Of a stretch of 64,000 nucleotides of DNA, positions 43,780 to 53,201 are shown in pieces. Every line of letters starts with the position of its first letter. The stretch's first letter is position 1. The translations under genes were made by a program, and so were the position numbers. The stretch comes from Acetatifactor sp. (GTDB taxonomy: Bacteria; Bacillota; Clostridia; Lachnospirales; Lachnospiraceae), in assembly GCA_024693365.1 (NCBI GenBank), contig JAILLF010000016.1, positions 1-64,000 of the forward strand, written 5' to 3'. Below the pieces are notes generated by a model. It searched no databases. It had not been told where the DNA came from and saw only the letters and a program-made list of their open reading frames with translations.

Positions 43780-43787
43780 CAATTATC

Positions 43788-43817
43788 TTGACAGCATTCG
43801 CAACTGTGAATTATAAT
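43788..43817 (+). promoter_or_regulatory. Sigma-A promoter of c-di-GMP riboswitch 2
   Basis: TTGACA (43788-43793) and TATAAT (43812-43817) are both consensus and 18 bp apart. Transcription would start about 25 nt before the aptamer, exactly as a riboswitch leader requires. Confidence 0.8.
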
Positions 43818-43849
43818 TTTATTATAAACCAAATAATAATACAAATTAG

Positions 43850-43966
43850 CAAAACAGTCGAAAGGCTGCGACGCAAAGCTAGAAGGGCCTGTAAAATGGT
43901 AGCCAGTTGCAATGTGTTTATAAGCATCAGGAGTGACCGCAGGGCCATTTCAGATGCCTTTTTTGT
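43850..43966 (+). ncRNA. Cyclic-di-GMP-I (GEMM) riboswitch with terminator, copy 2
   Basis: The aptamer (about 43850-43911) is nearly identical to copy 1: GCAAA, CAGTC-GAAA-GGCTG, GCGACGCAAAGC, then GGCCT...GGTAGCC and AGTTGC. A terminator-like hairpin (AAGCATC...GATGCCTT, 43922-43960, then TTTTTTG) follows. The next gene starts 63 bp later. The likely controlled unit runs from 44029 to about 53642. Confidence 0.9.
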
Positions 43967-44028
43967 TTTGCAAAGGAATGACATGAGACGAACAAAAAAG
44001 ATATTGAATCACGAAGGAGAATAATGAA

Positions 44029-44370
44029 ATGCGTATTAATGAAAATGAAATGCAGCAAATAAGAGCTATTTTAGAACAAACAACCAGATTGACATTTCCA
44101 TTCATTGCTAATAAGCAAAAGAAGGAAAAGATGTTGAGGGATGAACGATATAGAATCGAAAATAAAATTGAAAAGATTCTTATGGAATACACCCAAATGC
44201 GGAAAGAATTTGAAGAAAGAAAAGATGAGATATGGAATTCATCAGTAGACATTTCAGTAGATAAGTTTAAGAGTTTGCCAGATAAACTGCAGTTAAATTC
44301 TTTTTATTTTCAGGAAGTGATGCATGAGTATGTCGAAGAAATTATTAATCTGTTATGCGAGGAGGAATAA
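44029..44370 (+). CDS. Coiled-coil protein, first gene after riboswitch 2
   Basis: A 113-aa soluble, highly charged helical protein (NKQKKEKMLRDERYRIENKI..., then EYTQMRKEFEERKDEI), with likely coiled coil at about residues 30-70. RBS is GAAGGAGA. It is the first gene behind the riboswitch terminator and is 2 bp from the TerB-like gene. No family recognised; probably a structural partner of the following proteins. Confidence 0.7.
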   Translation: MRINENEMQQIRAILEQTTRLTFPFIANKQKKEKMLRDERYRIENKIEKILMEYTQMRKEFEERKDEIWNSSVDISVDKFKSLPDKLQLNSFYFQEVMHEYVEEIINLLCEEE

Positions 44371-44372
44371 AA

Positions 44373-44774
44373 ATGTATCTTATGATATTAGATGCTGATA
44401 AGAGGCATATCTTTTTAGATCTGGAATTATATATGGTAAATGCGGATGAGGATTTTTCGAATGAGGAAAAAATGATTATTGATGCGCACTGCATGGAAAT
44501 GCATATTGACAATAACCAATATGAACCGCACTTACCCTTGGATGAAGTACTTAAGCGCATCAAGGATAATTTTTCTGCCAGAGAGAAGCATATCGTTTTT
44601 CTTGAGTTGGCAGGTGCAATTTTAGCAGATGGAATTCTTCACGAGGGAGAACAGAAACTGGTTTCGTTGTTAAAGGAATGCCTGGAGTTGAGTCAGGATG
44701 AAATTGATAGAGCATATTTAATAATGTCTGAAATGAAATCTGTATACGAGAAATGTGCTGAATATGTAAGGTAG
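44373..44774 (+). CDS. TerB-like protein
   Basis: A 133-aa helical protein with features of the TerB fold: DEDFSNEEKMIIDAHCMEM, REKHIVFLELAGAILADGILHEGEQKLVSLLKECL (about 73-107) with the typical A-x-ADG-x-x-xxEQ acidic turn, and LSQDEIDRA. TerB domains bind metal and sit at the membrane in stress and phage-defence systems. The ATG at 44373 has GAGGAGG directly upstream and is preferred over an in-frame ATG at 44355. It is followed closely by the large membrane protein. Confidence 0.72.
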   Translation: MYLMILDADKRHIFLDLELYMVNADEDFSNEEKMIIDAHCMEMHIDNNQYEPHLPLDEVLKRIKDNFSAREKHIVFLELAGAILADGILHEGEQKLVSLLKECLELSQDEIDRAYLIMSEMKSVYEKCAEYVR

Positions 44775-44783
44775 GTGATTAGA

Positions 44784-46658
44784 GTGAGTGTGCATGAAAA
44801 GAAAATGTTACTGATGCAGAAATATGGGCCATCAAGTACAACAATGTATTATTCTGGGCCACTGCAATTAGAGAAAAAGGAAAAAAGCATTAAAAAACAT
44901 ATTAACCCATATTTCGATAAGGATAAAACCTTGGGATTAATAGATACTACGCTTGGAAATTCAGGTAAATCAGGCTATTTATTTACGGACAGTTGCGTTT
45001 ACTATGTTGAAACCCTTTCAAAACCACAAAAGCTTTGGTACGATGAAATAATAAGCGTGGAAGTGTTGGACAAACAAAAAAAAGATTGTGATCGAACATT
45101 GGCTTTTCACATGGATAACGGGTCTACTATATACTGGTATTCGAGCTTCCTTAACAAATCGCCATTATTGTCTTTATTTACAGATTTGCTAAATCTTGAT
45201 AATGATTTGTCCGGTCAAACAGAAATACATTATAAAGCTATAAATGAAAGTGGTCCAACTGCAGGCGGTTTAGAGATAGGTGCATATGGACAGGTAAACA
45301 AGTTATACGAAGAGGAGAAATTTCATGCACAGCAAGGGCATGGATACGCAGCTGAGCGTGCAAATAATTTATATGACAAATTACATGGACGAGATGCACG
45401 TATTGTTGGTGATAATAATGCTAAAAATGGCGCTGATAGAATAGTTGATGGCATATATATTCAGTCTAAGTATTGCGCAACGGGAAAAGCTTGCATAGAT
45501 GAATGCTTTAAGGATGGGGAGTTCCGTTATATGATAGATGGCAAGCCCATGCAGATTGAAGTGCCTTCGGACAAATATGAAGCGGCTGTTGAAGCGATGC
45601 AAGAAAAAATTAGACAAGGTAAAATCCCTGGCGTAAGTGATCCAAAAAAGGCCAAAGAAATTGTAAGAAAAGGTCACTTTACATATCAACAGGTAAAGAA
45701 TATAGCAAAAGCAGGAACGGTTGAATCAATAACTTATGATGCGGTAAATGGTATAATCATTGCAAGTTGTGCTTTCGGTGTCTCGGCTATGATTACCTTG
45801 GCGGCCAATCTTTGGAATGGTGAAGATTTTAATAAATCAATTAAACTTGCGACATATTCAGGACTAAAAGTTGGAGGAACGGCGTTTTTAGCCACGGTTA
45901 TAGCTAGCCAGCTATCAAAGGCGGGGTTAAATAGTGCATTAGTGGGCAGTTCAGAAGCAATTGTAGCTATGATGGGGCCGAAAGCTTCTGCGGTACTTAT
46001 AAATGCATTTAGGAATGGAAGTAATATCTATGGTGCTGCAGCCATGAAGAGCGCGGCTAAGTTACTAAGAGGCAATGTGATCACAGCCTGTGTTACGGTT
46101 GTTGTTTTGTCGGCATTTGATGTGGCTAATATTTTCAGAGGGAGAATTTCTGGAAAACAATTGTTTAAGAATGTGGCAAATACAACTGTGATGGTTGGCG
46201 CGGGAACGAGTGGATGGCTAGCTGGAGCAGCGGTGGGAACCGCGATATTTCCTGGCGTAGGAACGGTTGTTGGAATTGCGGGTGGTCTTATAGGCTCTGT
46301 TGTTGCCGGTGGCGTTGCAGGCAAGGCATCAAATGCTCTTTTGGGTATATTTGTTGAAGACGATGCAGAAGAGATGATAAGAATAATACAAGATCGTTTT
46401 AAGAAGTTGTCTGAAGATTATTTGCTTACGCAGAATGAAGCTGAAAAAATTGTAGATAACCTAAGTAAAGAACTCGATGGGAAAAAGCTTAAAGACATGT
46501 TTGCAAGCAAAGACAGAAATAAATATGCAGATGATATGCTTGATCCAATCATTGAAAAACAGGTTAAAAAGAGGCAACATATTAAAGAAATAGATCCTGA
46601 CATAATGGCAGCAACCCTTAAGGAGGTTCTGGAGGAGATTGCTGACGTGACTTCATAA
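44784..46658 (+). CDS. Large glycine-zipper membrane protein of a widespread unknown family
   Basis: A 624-aa protein. Residues 1-150 look like a small beta domain (PH-like). Residues about 185-310 are a conserved soluble region (HGYAAERANNLYDKLHGRDA, VGDNNAKNGADRIVDGIYIQ, KYC...ACIDECF) that resembles proteins seen in many unrelated bacteria. Residues about 320-525 alternate hydrophobic helices and Gly/Ala-rich zipper stretches (GWLAGAAVGTAIFPGVGTVVG), as in pore-forming or membrane-inserting proteins; a helical tail follows. The GTG at 44784 is chosen for its spacing from AGGTAGGTG. No function is known to me; together with TerB it suggests a membrane stress or defence module. Confidence 0.7.
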   Translation: MSVHEKKMLLMQKYGPSSTTMYYSGPLQLEKKEKSIKKHINPYFDKDKTLGLIDTTLGNSGKSGYLFTDSCVYYVETLSKPQKLWYDEIISVEVLDKQKKDCDRTLAFHMDNGSTIYWYSSFLNKSPLLSLFTDLLNLDNDLSGQTEIHYKAINESGPTAGGLEIGAYGQVNKLYEEEKFHAQQGHGYAAERANNLYDKLHGRDARIVGDNNAKNGADRIVDGIYIQSKYCATGKACIDECFKDGEFRYMIDGKPMQIEVPSDKYEAAVEAMQEKIRQGKIPGVSDPKKAKEIVRKGHFTYQQVKNIAKAGTVESITYDAVNGIIIASCAFGVSAMITLAANLWNGEDFNKSIKLATYSGLKVGGTAFLATVIASQLSKAGLNSALVGSSEAIVAMMGPKASAVLINAFRNGSNIYGAAAMKSAAKLLRGNVITACVTVVVLSAFDVANIFRGRISGKQLFKNVANTTVMVGAGTSGWLAGAAVGTAIFPGVGTVVGIAGGLIGSVVAGGVAGKASNALLGIFVEDDAEEMIRIIQDRFKKLSEDYLLTQNEAEKIVDNLSKELDGKKLKDMFASKDRNKYADDMLDPIIEKQVKKRQHIKEIDPDIMAATLKEVLEEIADVTS

Positions 46659-46757
46659 AGTGGGATTAAATTGAGGTTGTAAATCAAATAAGTTATTATT
46701 TTGTAAATATTTCTAAAGAATTATGGGTTAGATGATACTGCTTGTTGAGGTGATTTC

Positions 46758-46985
46758 ATGGAAGGATACATGACGATTAAAGAAACTGCGGAACAATGGA
46801 ATTTAACAATCAGACGTGTTCAGAAAATGTACGCTGATGGTAAAATCGAAGGGGTACAGAAGTTTGGAATCGCGTGGGTAATTCCATGTGATGCCAAAAG
46901 ACCAATTGACGGAAGAATAAGCACAGGTAAGTATAAGGATTGGCGCCAAAAGCATTCATCTAAAAATATATCTTACAGTGAATAG
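46758..46985 (+). CDS. Excisionase/MerR-like small HTH protein
   Basis: A 75-aa DNA-binding protein of the excisionase-like winged HTH type: MTIKETAEQWNLTIRRVQKMYADGKIEGVQKFGIAWVIP, then a conserved KRPIDGRISTGKY tail. RBS is GAGGTGATTTC. Such proteins are common in mobile regions of Clostridia and can be regulators rather than recombination factors; no integrase is present here. It lies between the membrane protein and the surface protein genes. Confidence 0.8.
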   Translation: MEGYMTIKETAEQWNLTIRRVQKMYADGKIEGVQKFGIAWVIPCDAKRPIDGRISTGKYKDWRQKHSSKNISYSE

Positions 46986-47038
46986 TGGAATTGAGACTGT
47001 TCAATTTTTGTACACATTGTTGGATTTGGGAGAAAACG

Positions 47039-50000
47039 ATGGACAAAAGAATGTTTGGGAGAAAAATTATTTTCATCGTTTGTGTATTTATTCTATCGCT
47101 TTCGGTGCCGAGTGCAGTTACTGCTGCAGTGACGAAAGAAAGGGTGAATGCACAAAAATATGAAGCAAATAGCGGATCCACCTATGTTTTCAAAGCAGAA
47201 GATAAAGTTTCTTCATATGTATATGGGAAAGAATCGGTGGGATGGTTCTATCTTGAGGGAGAGCTGCGTAATGCTGGAAAATATAATGGTGTGGACGCAT
47301 TTGGAACCAAGTCAAATGTGACTTTCGGTTATGAATATTACAATAATTTCCATTACGGCACCGAGGATGACTGGCGTTTGTATGGCAGTGATTGGTTCGA
47401 AAACAAGATTGTATTTGAGGGGCAGGATGTTAAGACTTCCTCACAGATTAACGATGGTACCATAATTGTGCAAAAATCTGATGACGGAATCAACTGGACC
47501 ACGATGACATCTTTGCAGGATTGTTTTAACTTGGGAACTAAAGGAAGGGATTCTCTATACATAACACCATCAGAAGAAGTGCGAAAAGGAACATATTATC
47601 GTGTGATAGTTGCTTACACCATGAAAAAACGTACAAAGGCAAACCCAATCCCTGCATTAGATGAGTATGACAGAAGAACTTTTGCTGAAGTCTACAGATT
47701 CTTTTTGTGCTCGGATTTTGACTTTGTGACTATCAACGATATATCGACAAGAAGGGAACTTACATTACCTGCTAATGTAAATGATGGGTTTTATGTTAAG
47801 AAAAATGGGAGCAGTGCAACCGTAAAAGTTAAAAAGACGCAGGGGATGGTATCATATGCAAATGACAACGAAGCTTATACTTCTTCAGGTGACTATACAA
47901 TTACGGTTACAACGCTACTAAATAAAGAATTTGTCTATCGCATATCTGTAAATAAGGGTATTACCATGAAAGAAGTATCAGCAAAAATTTACGAGTGCGA
48001 TGAAAAGAAAGGGTATGTAGCGGAGGGAATAGGGAATGCCGTACCTTTGTGTGGGGGAAGTGCGCATTGTAAGCTTTTTATTGGACATGATTCGGAACGC
48101 GAAGTAATAGAGACGAGAAAAAATAACATAAATACATATGGCGTACAGGGGGATGCTGCTGGATTTTATGTGGCTCTCTCAAATTTATATAATGGATGGA
48201 ATATAGTAAGTGATACATGGGGGAGGAAAGCTGAAGAAACCGTCAACGGAATTACAACTGGAGAGGTTGGAACCGGTGCCATCATCATCCAAAAATCAGC
48301 CGACGGCATCAATTGGATAAATGCTGATTATGCAGGGTATGCGAATGGTTTATATACTACCGATTATGAGAACCATTATGGCTCAGATGCTAAGATGTTA
48401 GTGTTCACGCCGGACGGAGAAGACATCTCAAAAGGAACATATTACAGGGTTTTCTATGCATACAAGGTTCAAAAGGATAAAACTGTAAAAAGATATTTGG
48501 AGGAAGACATTTTTTATCTTTGCAGCGCGTCTACTGAGGCAATAACGTTTAAGAATAAGACAAACAGGGATACTCTTGAAAAGCAGTATTCGGATATGGA
48601 TTCTGCGACTGCATCCATATGCAGAGGTTCCGAAACGATGTTGTCGGGATCTTGTACTACTACGGGCTTTTTGGTAGATTATTCAAGTAATAAGGCGGCG
48701 ACGGTCGTATTTAAGAAAAACGGGAAGGTGATTGGTCAGAATCTAAAGGAAATAAATGAAACTGGAAAATACGACATCGTAATAACTACGGCAGCCGGAA
48801 ACAGTCAGACGGTAACTATCTATGTAGACAGGGAAAACAAAGAAGACATTTATAAGAGATACTTTGGTGAATCATTTGTTCAAGGTGTGCGAGTATTGTT
48901 ACCGAGCAATGTCCCCGTTTATGAGGGCGGAACAAAAACAATGTACCATATTGAAGCCGTTTCGGATGAATTTTTGCCGTTGTATGGAACAATAACTAAT
49001 ACGACAACTAATTCCGTAAAAGAAATTAGCGGAAGCTCTTTTTCAAAGAGCGGTTATTTGACTGAGGCGGGAGAGTATACTGCCGTTTTTCATACAAACA
49101 GAACATTTGCCACTGAATCAAAATCGGGAGATGACGTTGTTATAACTATAAAATTCGAGGTTATTCCGGCAGGAACAGCACCTGGTCCGATGATCAATCG
49201 AGATAGGTTGAGAGAGTATTCAAAAACAATGCTGTCTGACGCTAAACCAATATATTATGGATTAACATATAATGTTAGCAAGGGAAGAATTACAAAGGCT
49301 TTTGCGACAAAAGAGGCAGCAATCAATTACGCTTATGATTATGAGATGAAACATAATGCTGAGAAGAACGCTGACGGTTCAATAGATCATTATAAGAATA
49401 ATGACTACAATTCTACCGCATATCAGGGAGCATTTATCACTGATAAGGAGAATTATAAGGACGCATGGGAATTACCTGAAGCAATTTATAACTATGCAGA
49501 AACAGCGGTGAAAAAATCCTACTTTGATTATGGTAATGAGTATACTCTTAATTATGATGATATAGAAGTGAAAAAAGCAATGGAATCAGGGGATTATATA
49601 TCGCTTAAATTAAACCACAGTGTTACTATTTTCGCTGATGAAGAACAAAAAGAGGCGCTCATGGATGTGGGTGATTCTTTGCCATTTATATCAGACAAGC
49701 CTTGTAAATATGCGTCAGTATCTGACCGCTCAAATTCTATTGAAGGATATAATCATTTCGAATTTACGAGTGATCCTTACGGGGCTGATTCATATGAAGT
49801 GATAATCACTGATGTTAATGGGAAAAGATATCGCATAGAGTATGATTTGAGCGTTGGAAAACAATTAGCGGATGCCGGCTGTCCCAGCTGCATTGTCTCC
49901 ATCGTTGAAAGAACTAAGTATGGACAAGAATGTGAACCTTACAAGGCTATTTTTATCAGACCAGACGAGAATACTGGTATAATAAAGATTGCTTTTGATG

Positions 50001-50875
50001 GAGAGAAAGAGATTAGGTCCTTTACGCAAGAGGATGATGCACAAGAGGATGATAAATTAATTGAGTGCAATACTTTCATCATCAGTGATTTGAAAGATGA
50101 TTTGGATCCGTACGGAGTCATCATTATTTCTCATGAAGATGAAACAGTGTTTTACACCAAAGAAGAGTTGGACGGTACAAAATGGGATTTGCCAGGCGTA
50201 TATGAAATTAAGTATCTAAATCGTTTAGGCCATTCATTTACTGTGAAGATTAAGGTAAAAGAAAACGATGTGGCGGTCATATCTTTTGAAGGCCCATGCA
50301 GTGAAGATCTAGAAGAAATACATGTAATGTATGGAGATGCACATGTTGAACTGAAAACTCCTGAGAGAATTGGTTATGATTTTGTTGGATTTGCGGATCC
50401 TGAATTTGAAGGTATTGTATACAACAGTGAGATTGAAAGCATATTGTTTAGAGGAGAAAAAAAGCTAATAACAAAGTGGAGTGCCAAGAAGTTTACCATG
50501 TCTACATTAGTAGATGGAGTGATAACGGATTATCCAATTTATTATGGACAACTAATTCCTTTGCCTAGGCCAACGCTTGAGACGGGAGATGAATTCTGCG
50601 GGTGGTTGCTTGATGGCGTGGAATATCAGGATGAGAATTATAGATTGGAAGAAGAACGAGATGTCTTATTTGAAGCTGTAATTAAAAAGGCTAACATTAA
50701 TGATGAAACATCCGTTGCAGAAGATATGCCACTTAAAAGAAGTGAAGAAGCAAATTCAAATATTGAAATTAATACAAAAAGAACGATAATTGTTATTTGT
50801 GTTTGCGTTGGAGGCATGTTGATTCTTACGACGGTGATTATGATGAGTCGTAAGTCCAGAAACAAGAAAAAGTGA
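47039..50875 (+). CDS. Large cell-surface protein with duplicated domain and C-terminal anchor
   Basis: A 1278-aa exported protein. The signal peptide is MDKRMFGRKIIFIVCVFIL..., cleavage near VTAAV. Two homologous domains occupy about residues 38-305 and 320-600; each carries (G)xIIxQKSxDGINW...(I/F)TP...KGTYYRV...AY. Further beta-rich domains follow, then InlB/listeria-repeat-like units (YDFVGFADPEFEG; LETGDEFCGWLLDG) near 1130-1220. The end is a membrane helix (TIIVICVCVGGMLILTTVIM) and a basic KSRNKKK tail, with no LPXTG motif. The ATG at 47039 behind GGGAGAA begins the signal peptide. Adhesin- or scaffold-like; likely under riboswitch 2. Confidence 0.8.
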   Translation: MDKRMFGRKIIFIVCVFILSLSVPSAVTAAVTKERVNAQKYEANSGSTYVFKAEDKVSSYVYGKESVGWFYLEGELRNAGKYNGVDAFGTKSNVTFGYEYYNNFHYGTEDDWRLYGSDWFENKIVFEGQDVKTSSQINDGTIIVQKSDDGINWTTMTSLQDCFNLGTKGRDSLYITPSEEVRKGTYYRVIVAYTMKKRTKANPIPALDEYDRRTFAEVYRFFLCSDFDFVTINDISTRRELTLPANVNDGFYVKKNGSSATVKVKKTQGMVSYANDNEAYTSSGDYTITVTTLLNKEFVYRISVNKGITMKEVSAKIYECDEKKGYVAEGIGNAVPLCGGSAHCKLFIGHDSEREVIETRKNNINTYGVQGDAAGFYVALSNLYNGWNIVSDTWGRKAEETVNGITTGEVGTGAIIIQKSADGINWINADYAGYANGLYTTDYENHYGSDAKMLVFTPDGEDISKGTYYRVFYAYKVQKDKTVKRYLEEDIFYLCSASTEAITFKNKTNRDTLEKQYSDMDSATASICRGSETMLSGSCTTTGFLVDYSSNKAATVVFKKNGKVIGQNLKEINETGKYDIVITTAAGNSQTVTIYVDRENKEDIYKRYFGESFVQGVRVLLPSNVPVYEGGTKTMYHIEAVSDEFLPLYGTITNTTTNSVKEISGSSFSKSGYLTEAGEYTAVFHTNRTFATESKSGDDVVITIKFEVIPAGTAPGPMINRDRLREYSKTMLSDAKPIYYGLTYNVSKGRITKAFATKEAAINYAYDYEMKHNAEKNADGSIDHYKNNDYNSTAYQGAFITDKENYKDAWELPEAIYNYAETAVKKSYFDYGNEYTLNYDDIEVKKAMESGDYISLKLNHSVTIFADEEQKEALMDVGDSLPFISDKPCKYASVSDRSNSIEGYNHFEFTSDPYGADSYEVIITDVNGKRYRIEYDLSVGKQLADAGCPSCIVSIVERTKYGQECEPYKAIFIRPDENTGIIKIAFDGEKEIRSFTQEDDAQEDDKLIECNTFIISDLKDDLDPYGVIIISHEDETVFYTKEELDGTKWDLPGVYEIKYLNRLGHSFTVKIKVKENDVAVISFEGPCSEDLEEIHVMYGDAHVELKTPERIGYDFVGFADPEFEGIVYNSEIESILFRGEKKLITKWSAKKFTMSTLVDGVITDYPIYYGQLIPLPRPTLETGDEFCGWLLDGVEYQDENYRLEEERDVLFEAVIKKANINDETSVAEDMPLKRSEEANSNIEINTKRTIIVICVCVGGMLILTTVIMMSRKSRNKKK

Positions 50876-50895
50876 TCATGAGCAAGGGGCGAACT

Positions 50896-53187
50896 ATGAG
50901 AAAAATGAACATTAAGATAAACAGAATACTGTCTTTGGTTGTTAGTTTCGCTCTGTTAATAACAAGTTTTTCGGGGTGCGCTGATAATCATGCTGCGATT
51001 TCAAATCCGTCGAAAAACGACATTACTACTGAAGAGATAGTAAGTCATGTTATCGAAACTTTGACGGAAGGACAGACAGAGAGCGAGAAACCTGGAATAG
51101 AGGAAGTAGAAAAGGCCGGCATCAGCGTTATTATGTCTGATAACTGGGAGGATTACATTGGTGACGTAGAAACATTTGTTTATGGCTTAATATCAAATGA
51201 ATTAGGCTTGGGGTTTGATGTCTTTCCGGCATATGTAGATTTGTCTGACGGTACGGTGATTTCTGGAATAGCATATTCTGATTACGAAGACTGCTATGTA
51301 AATGATGATGAGAGTCAATGTATATTCATGGCAGGATTTATGCCATATTGTGGAGAGCTAGACATACCATCAGATGAATTTGACGATGGGTTATTTATTC
51401 AGGATGCTGAATATGATAATGAGAAGTTTTCATTCATCATGGGTTATGAAAGTGATGAATACAGAGATCATTGCGTAGTGTATGGTCAGTATCTGCAATA
51501 CGGCATTGATGACAGTGGAAAGATTTTTTATGAAACTAGTCCATATGAACAAGGAAAGTGCAATGAAACACTGGGATCTTTGTATTCATTTGACGAAGCA
51601 AAATATGTTTATGATGATAATGTGGGAGGAAATCTACTATTATCAGGCATTTCACTTTATTCTCAGATTGACTATGCAGAATTGGAAAATGCGATAAATG
51701 AAATGCTCAGAACACAGGATCGAAACTCCTATACCATGGAAATCGAAACTTCAGCTTATTTTGCGCAAGAGGCCGTAGAAGCATATTTCATGACGTTGCA
51801 AGAGGAGAGTTTCTTGGGATACAGTACGGCTGATCTTATTGAGGAGACTCGTAAACTTGACCCTAAGGAATGTTACAGAATAACAAATGAAGGCTTGATT
51901 AAGCTAAGCTTTGAGGATGAAGGAGGAGAAGCTAGTCTTGTAAAATGGATAGTTGGTTCAACTTGCGCGATAGTTGCCATAATCGGTTTTGTTGGGGCCT
52001 CTGTTTCTAAAACATATCCGCCGCTATCTGCCGCTGCAGGCGCAATAAGTGGATTGGCAATTGATGTATTTATGCAAGTGGTGATCGAAGATGTAAGATT
52101 AGTTGAACTAGATTGGAGAAAGTCAATTGTAGCTATCGTCGCAGGAGCACTCAGTGGTTATATAGGGCCATATGTATATGCAGCGGCATCAAACACTGCG
52201 ACATATTTTGCAATGGATACATGCATAGAAGCACTGATAGGCGGAATAGAAATGGGGGCTAGAGCATGGCTCGATGGAGAAGATGGGAAAAAAATAATAC
52301 AGTCAATGGGACAAGGGTTTGCTATTGCTATGGCATTAAGCGCAGGGTTTAAGGTGGCAGGAGTTGTAGTTGAGAAGATTGCAAGAAAGATTAGCCCTGT
52401 AATCAAAGAGGCATCGATAAGAATAAATCCCACCGTCAAAAAGAAACTCAGTAAATTACAAAAAGTCATTGCGAAAAAGATTAAGAATTTCGAAAAATGG
52501 GCAGACGGAACAAAGCTTCATAGTGAATATATATCTGAAAAGATTACGGATAAGCAATTGGAGAAATTGCTTGAGGAGGGATCAAAGTATCTAAAGGATA
52601 AAAGCATTAAAAAATTGAGCTTAAATGATATGTTTGACATGAATGACAAACCCATTTCTAAGTCAGAACTGAGTGAACTTTTTGATGAAGCACCTGATAA
52701 TACCGTTTTGGCATATTTTAAGGTTGATGAAGATATCATTGAGGTAGTAAAAGTCAACGGAATCGTTTCCGTACGAACTGATGAAACAAAATATCTAACG
52801 GTGGAATTAGATTCGTGGCTTAACGCAAATAAATACTCAAGAGACGATAATTTAAAAAATGCAGTTGAAAAGATTAAAAAAGTTTGTTCGAAGGACTCGG
52901 AAAGAATTCCAGAAGTCCTTGCTGATGCCATCGAGAAAAGCAATGTCAAGCTAGAAGATATGTCGGTGTCAAAGCTGCATGAAATGATTAAGAAGAGCGG
53001 ACTGACTTTGCACGAAAATGGAGACATGAAGACCATAACGCTTATGCCAAGGAAAATTCATGAAAGCATAAAGCATATGGGCGGATTTGGACTGGCAAAG
53101 CATTTGAAATTTCATCAAGGCCATGAAAGATTAAGCAGTTTTATATCTGCAGCATCCATGGGAACGATAACGGCTGTCACGGAGTAA
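50896..53187 (+). CDS. Lipoprotein with membrane region and HNH/LHH-like toxin C-terminus
   Basis: A 763-aa protein. A lipoprotein signal ends in the lipobox SFSGC (about residue 25), then comes an acidic extracellular region (about 30-340), a Gly/Ala-rich membrane region (about 345-495) and a soluble helical part. The C-terminus (about 700-763) has LTLHENGDMKTITLMPRKIH and ESIKHMGGFG, the pattern of HNH/EndoVII-type LHH toxins (LHH/LHE...LxPxxIH...HxGG). This domain order matches polymorphic toxins. Three in-frame starts are possible; the ATG at 50896 lies just after AAGGGG. It is followed 14 bp later by a candidate immunity gene. Toxin function is inferred, not shown. Confidence 0.68.
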   Translation: MRKMNIKINRILSLVVSFALLITSFSGCADNHAAISNPSKNDITTEEIVSHVIETLTEGQTESEKPGIEEVEKAGISVIMSDNWEDYIGDVETFVYGLISNELGLGFDVFPAYVDLSDGTVISGIAYSDYEDCYVNDDESQCIFMAGFMPYCGELDIPSDEFDDGLFIQDAEYDNEKFSFIMGYESDEYRDHCVVYGQYLQYGIDDSGKIFYETSPYEQGKCNETLGSLYSFDEAKYVYDDNVGGNLLLSGISLYSQIDYAELENAINEMLRTQDRNSYTMEIETSAYFAQEAVEAYFMTLQEESFLGYSTADLIEETRKLDPKECYRITNEGLIKLSFEDEGGEASLVKWIVGSTCAIVAIIGFVGASVSKTYPPLSAAAGAISGLAIDVFMQVVIEDVRLVELDWRKSIVAIVAGALSGYIGPYVYAAASNTATYFAMDTCIEALIGGIEMGARAWLDGEDGKKIIQSMGQGFAIAMALSAGFKVAGVVVEKIARKISPVIKEASIRINPTVKKKLSKLQKVIAKKIKNFEKWADGTKLHSEYISEKITDKQLEKLLEEGSKYLKDKSIKKLSLNDMFDMNDKPISKSELSELFDEAPDNTVLAYFKVDEDIIEVVKVNGIVSVRTDETKYLTVELDSWLNANKYSRDDNLKNAVEKIKKVCSKDSERIPEVLADAIEKSNVKLEDMSVSKLHEMIKKSGLTLHENGDMKTITLMPRKIHESIKHMGGFGLAKHLKFHQGHERLSSFISAASMGTITAVTE

Positions 53188-53201
53188 AGGAGACATAACT
53201 C

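Noticed and set aside
46758-46985. Excisionase-like gene as proof of an integrative element
   Set aside because: No integrase, att repeats or conjugation genes are seen in the window, so it is called only as a small HTH protein.
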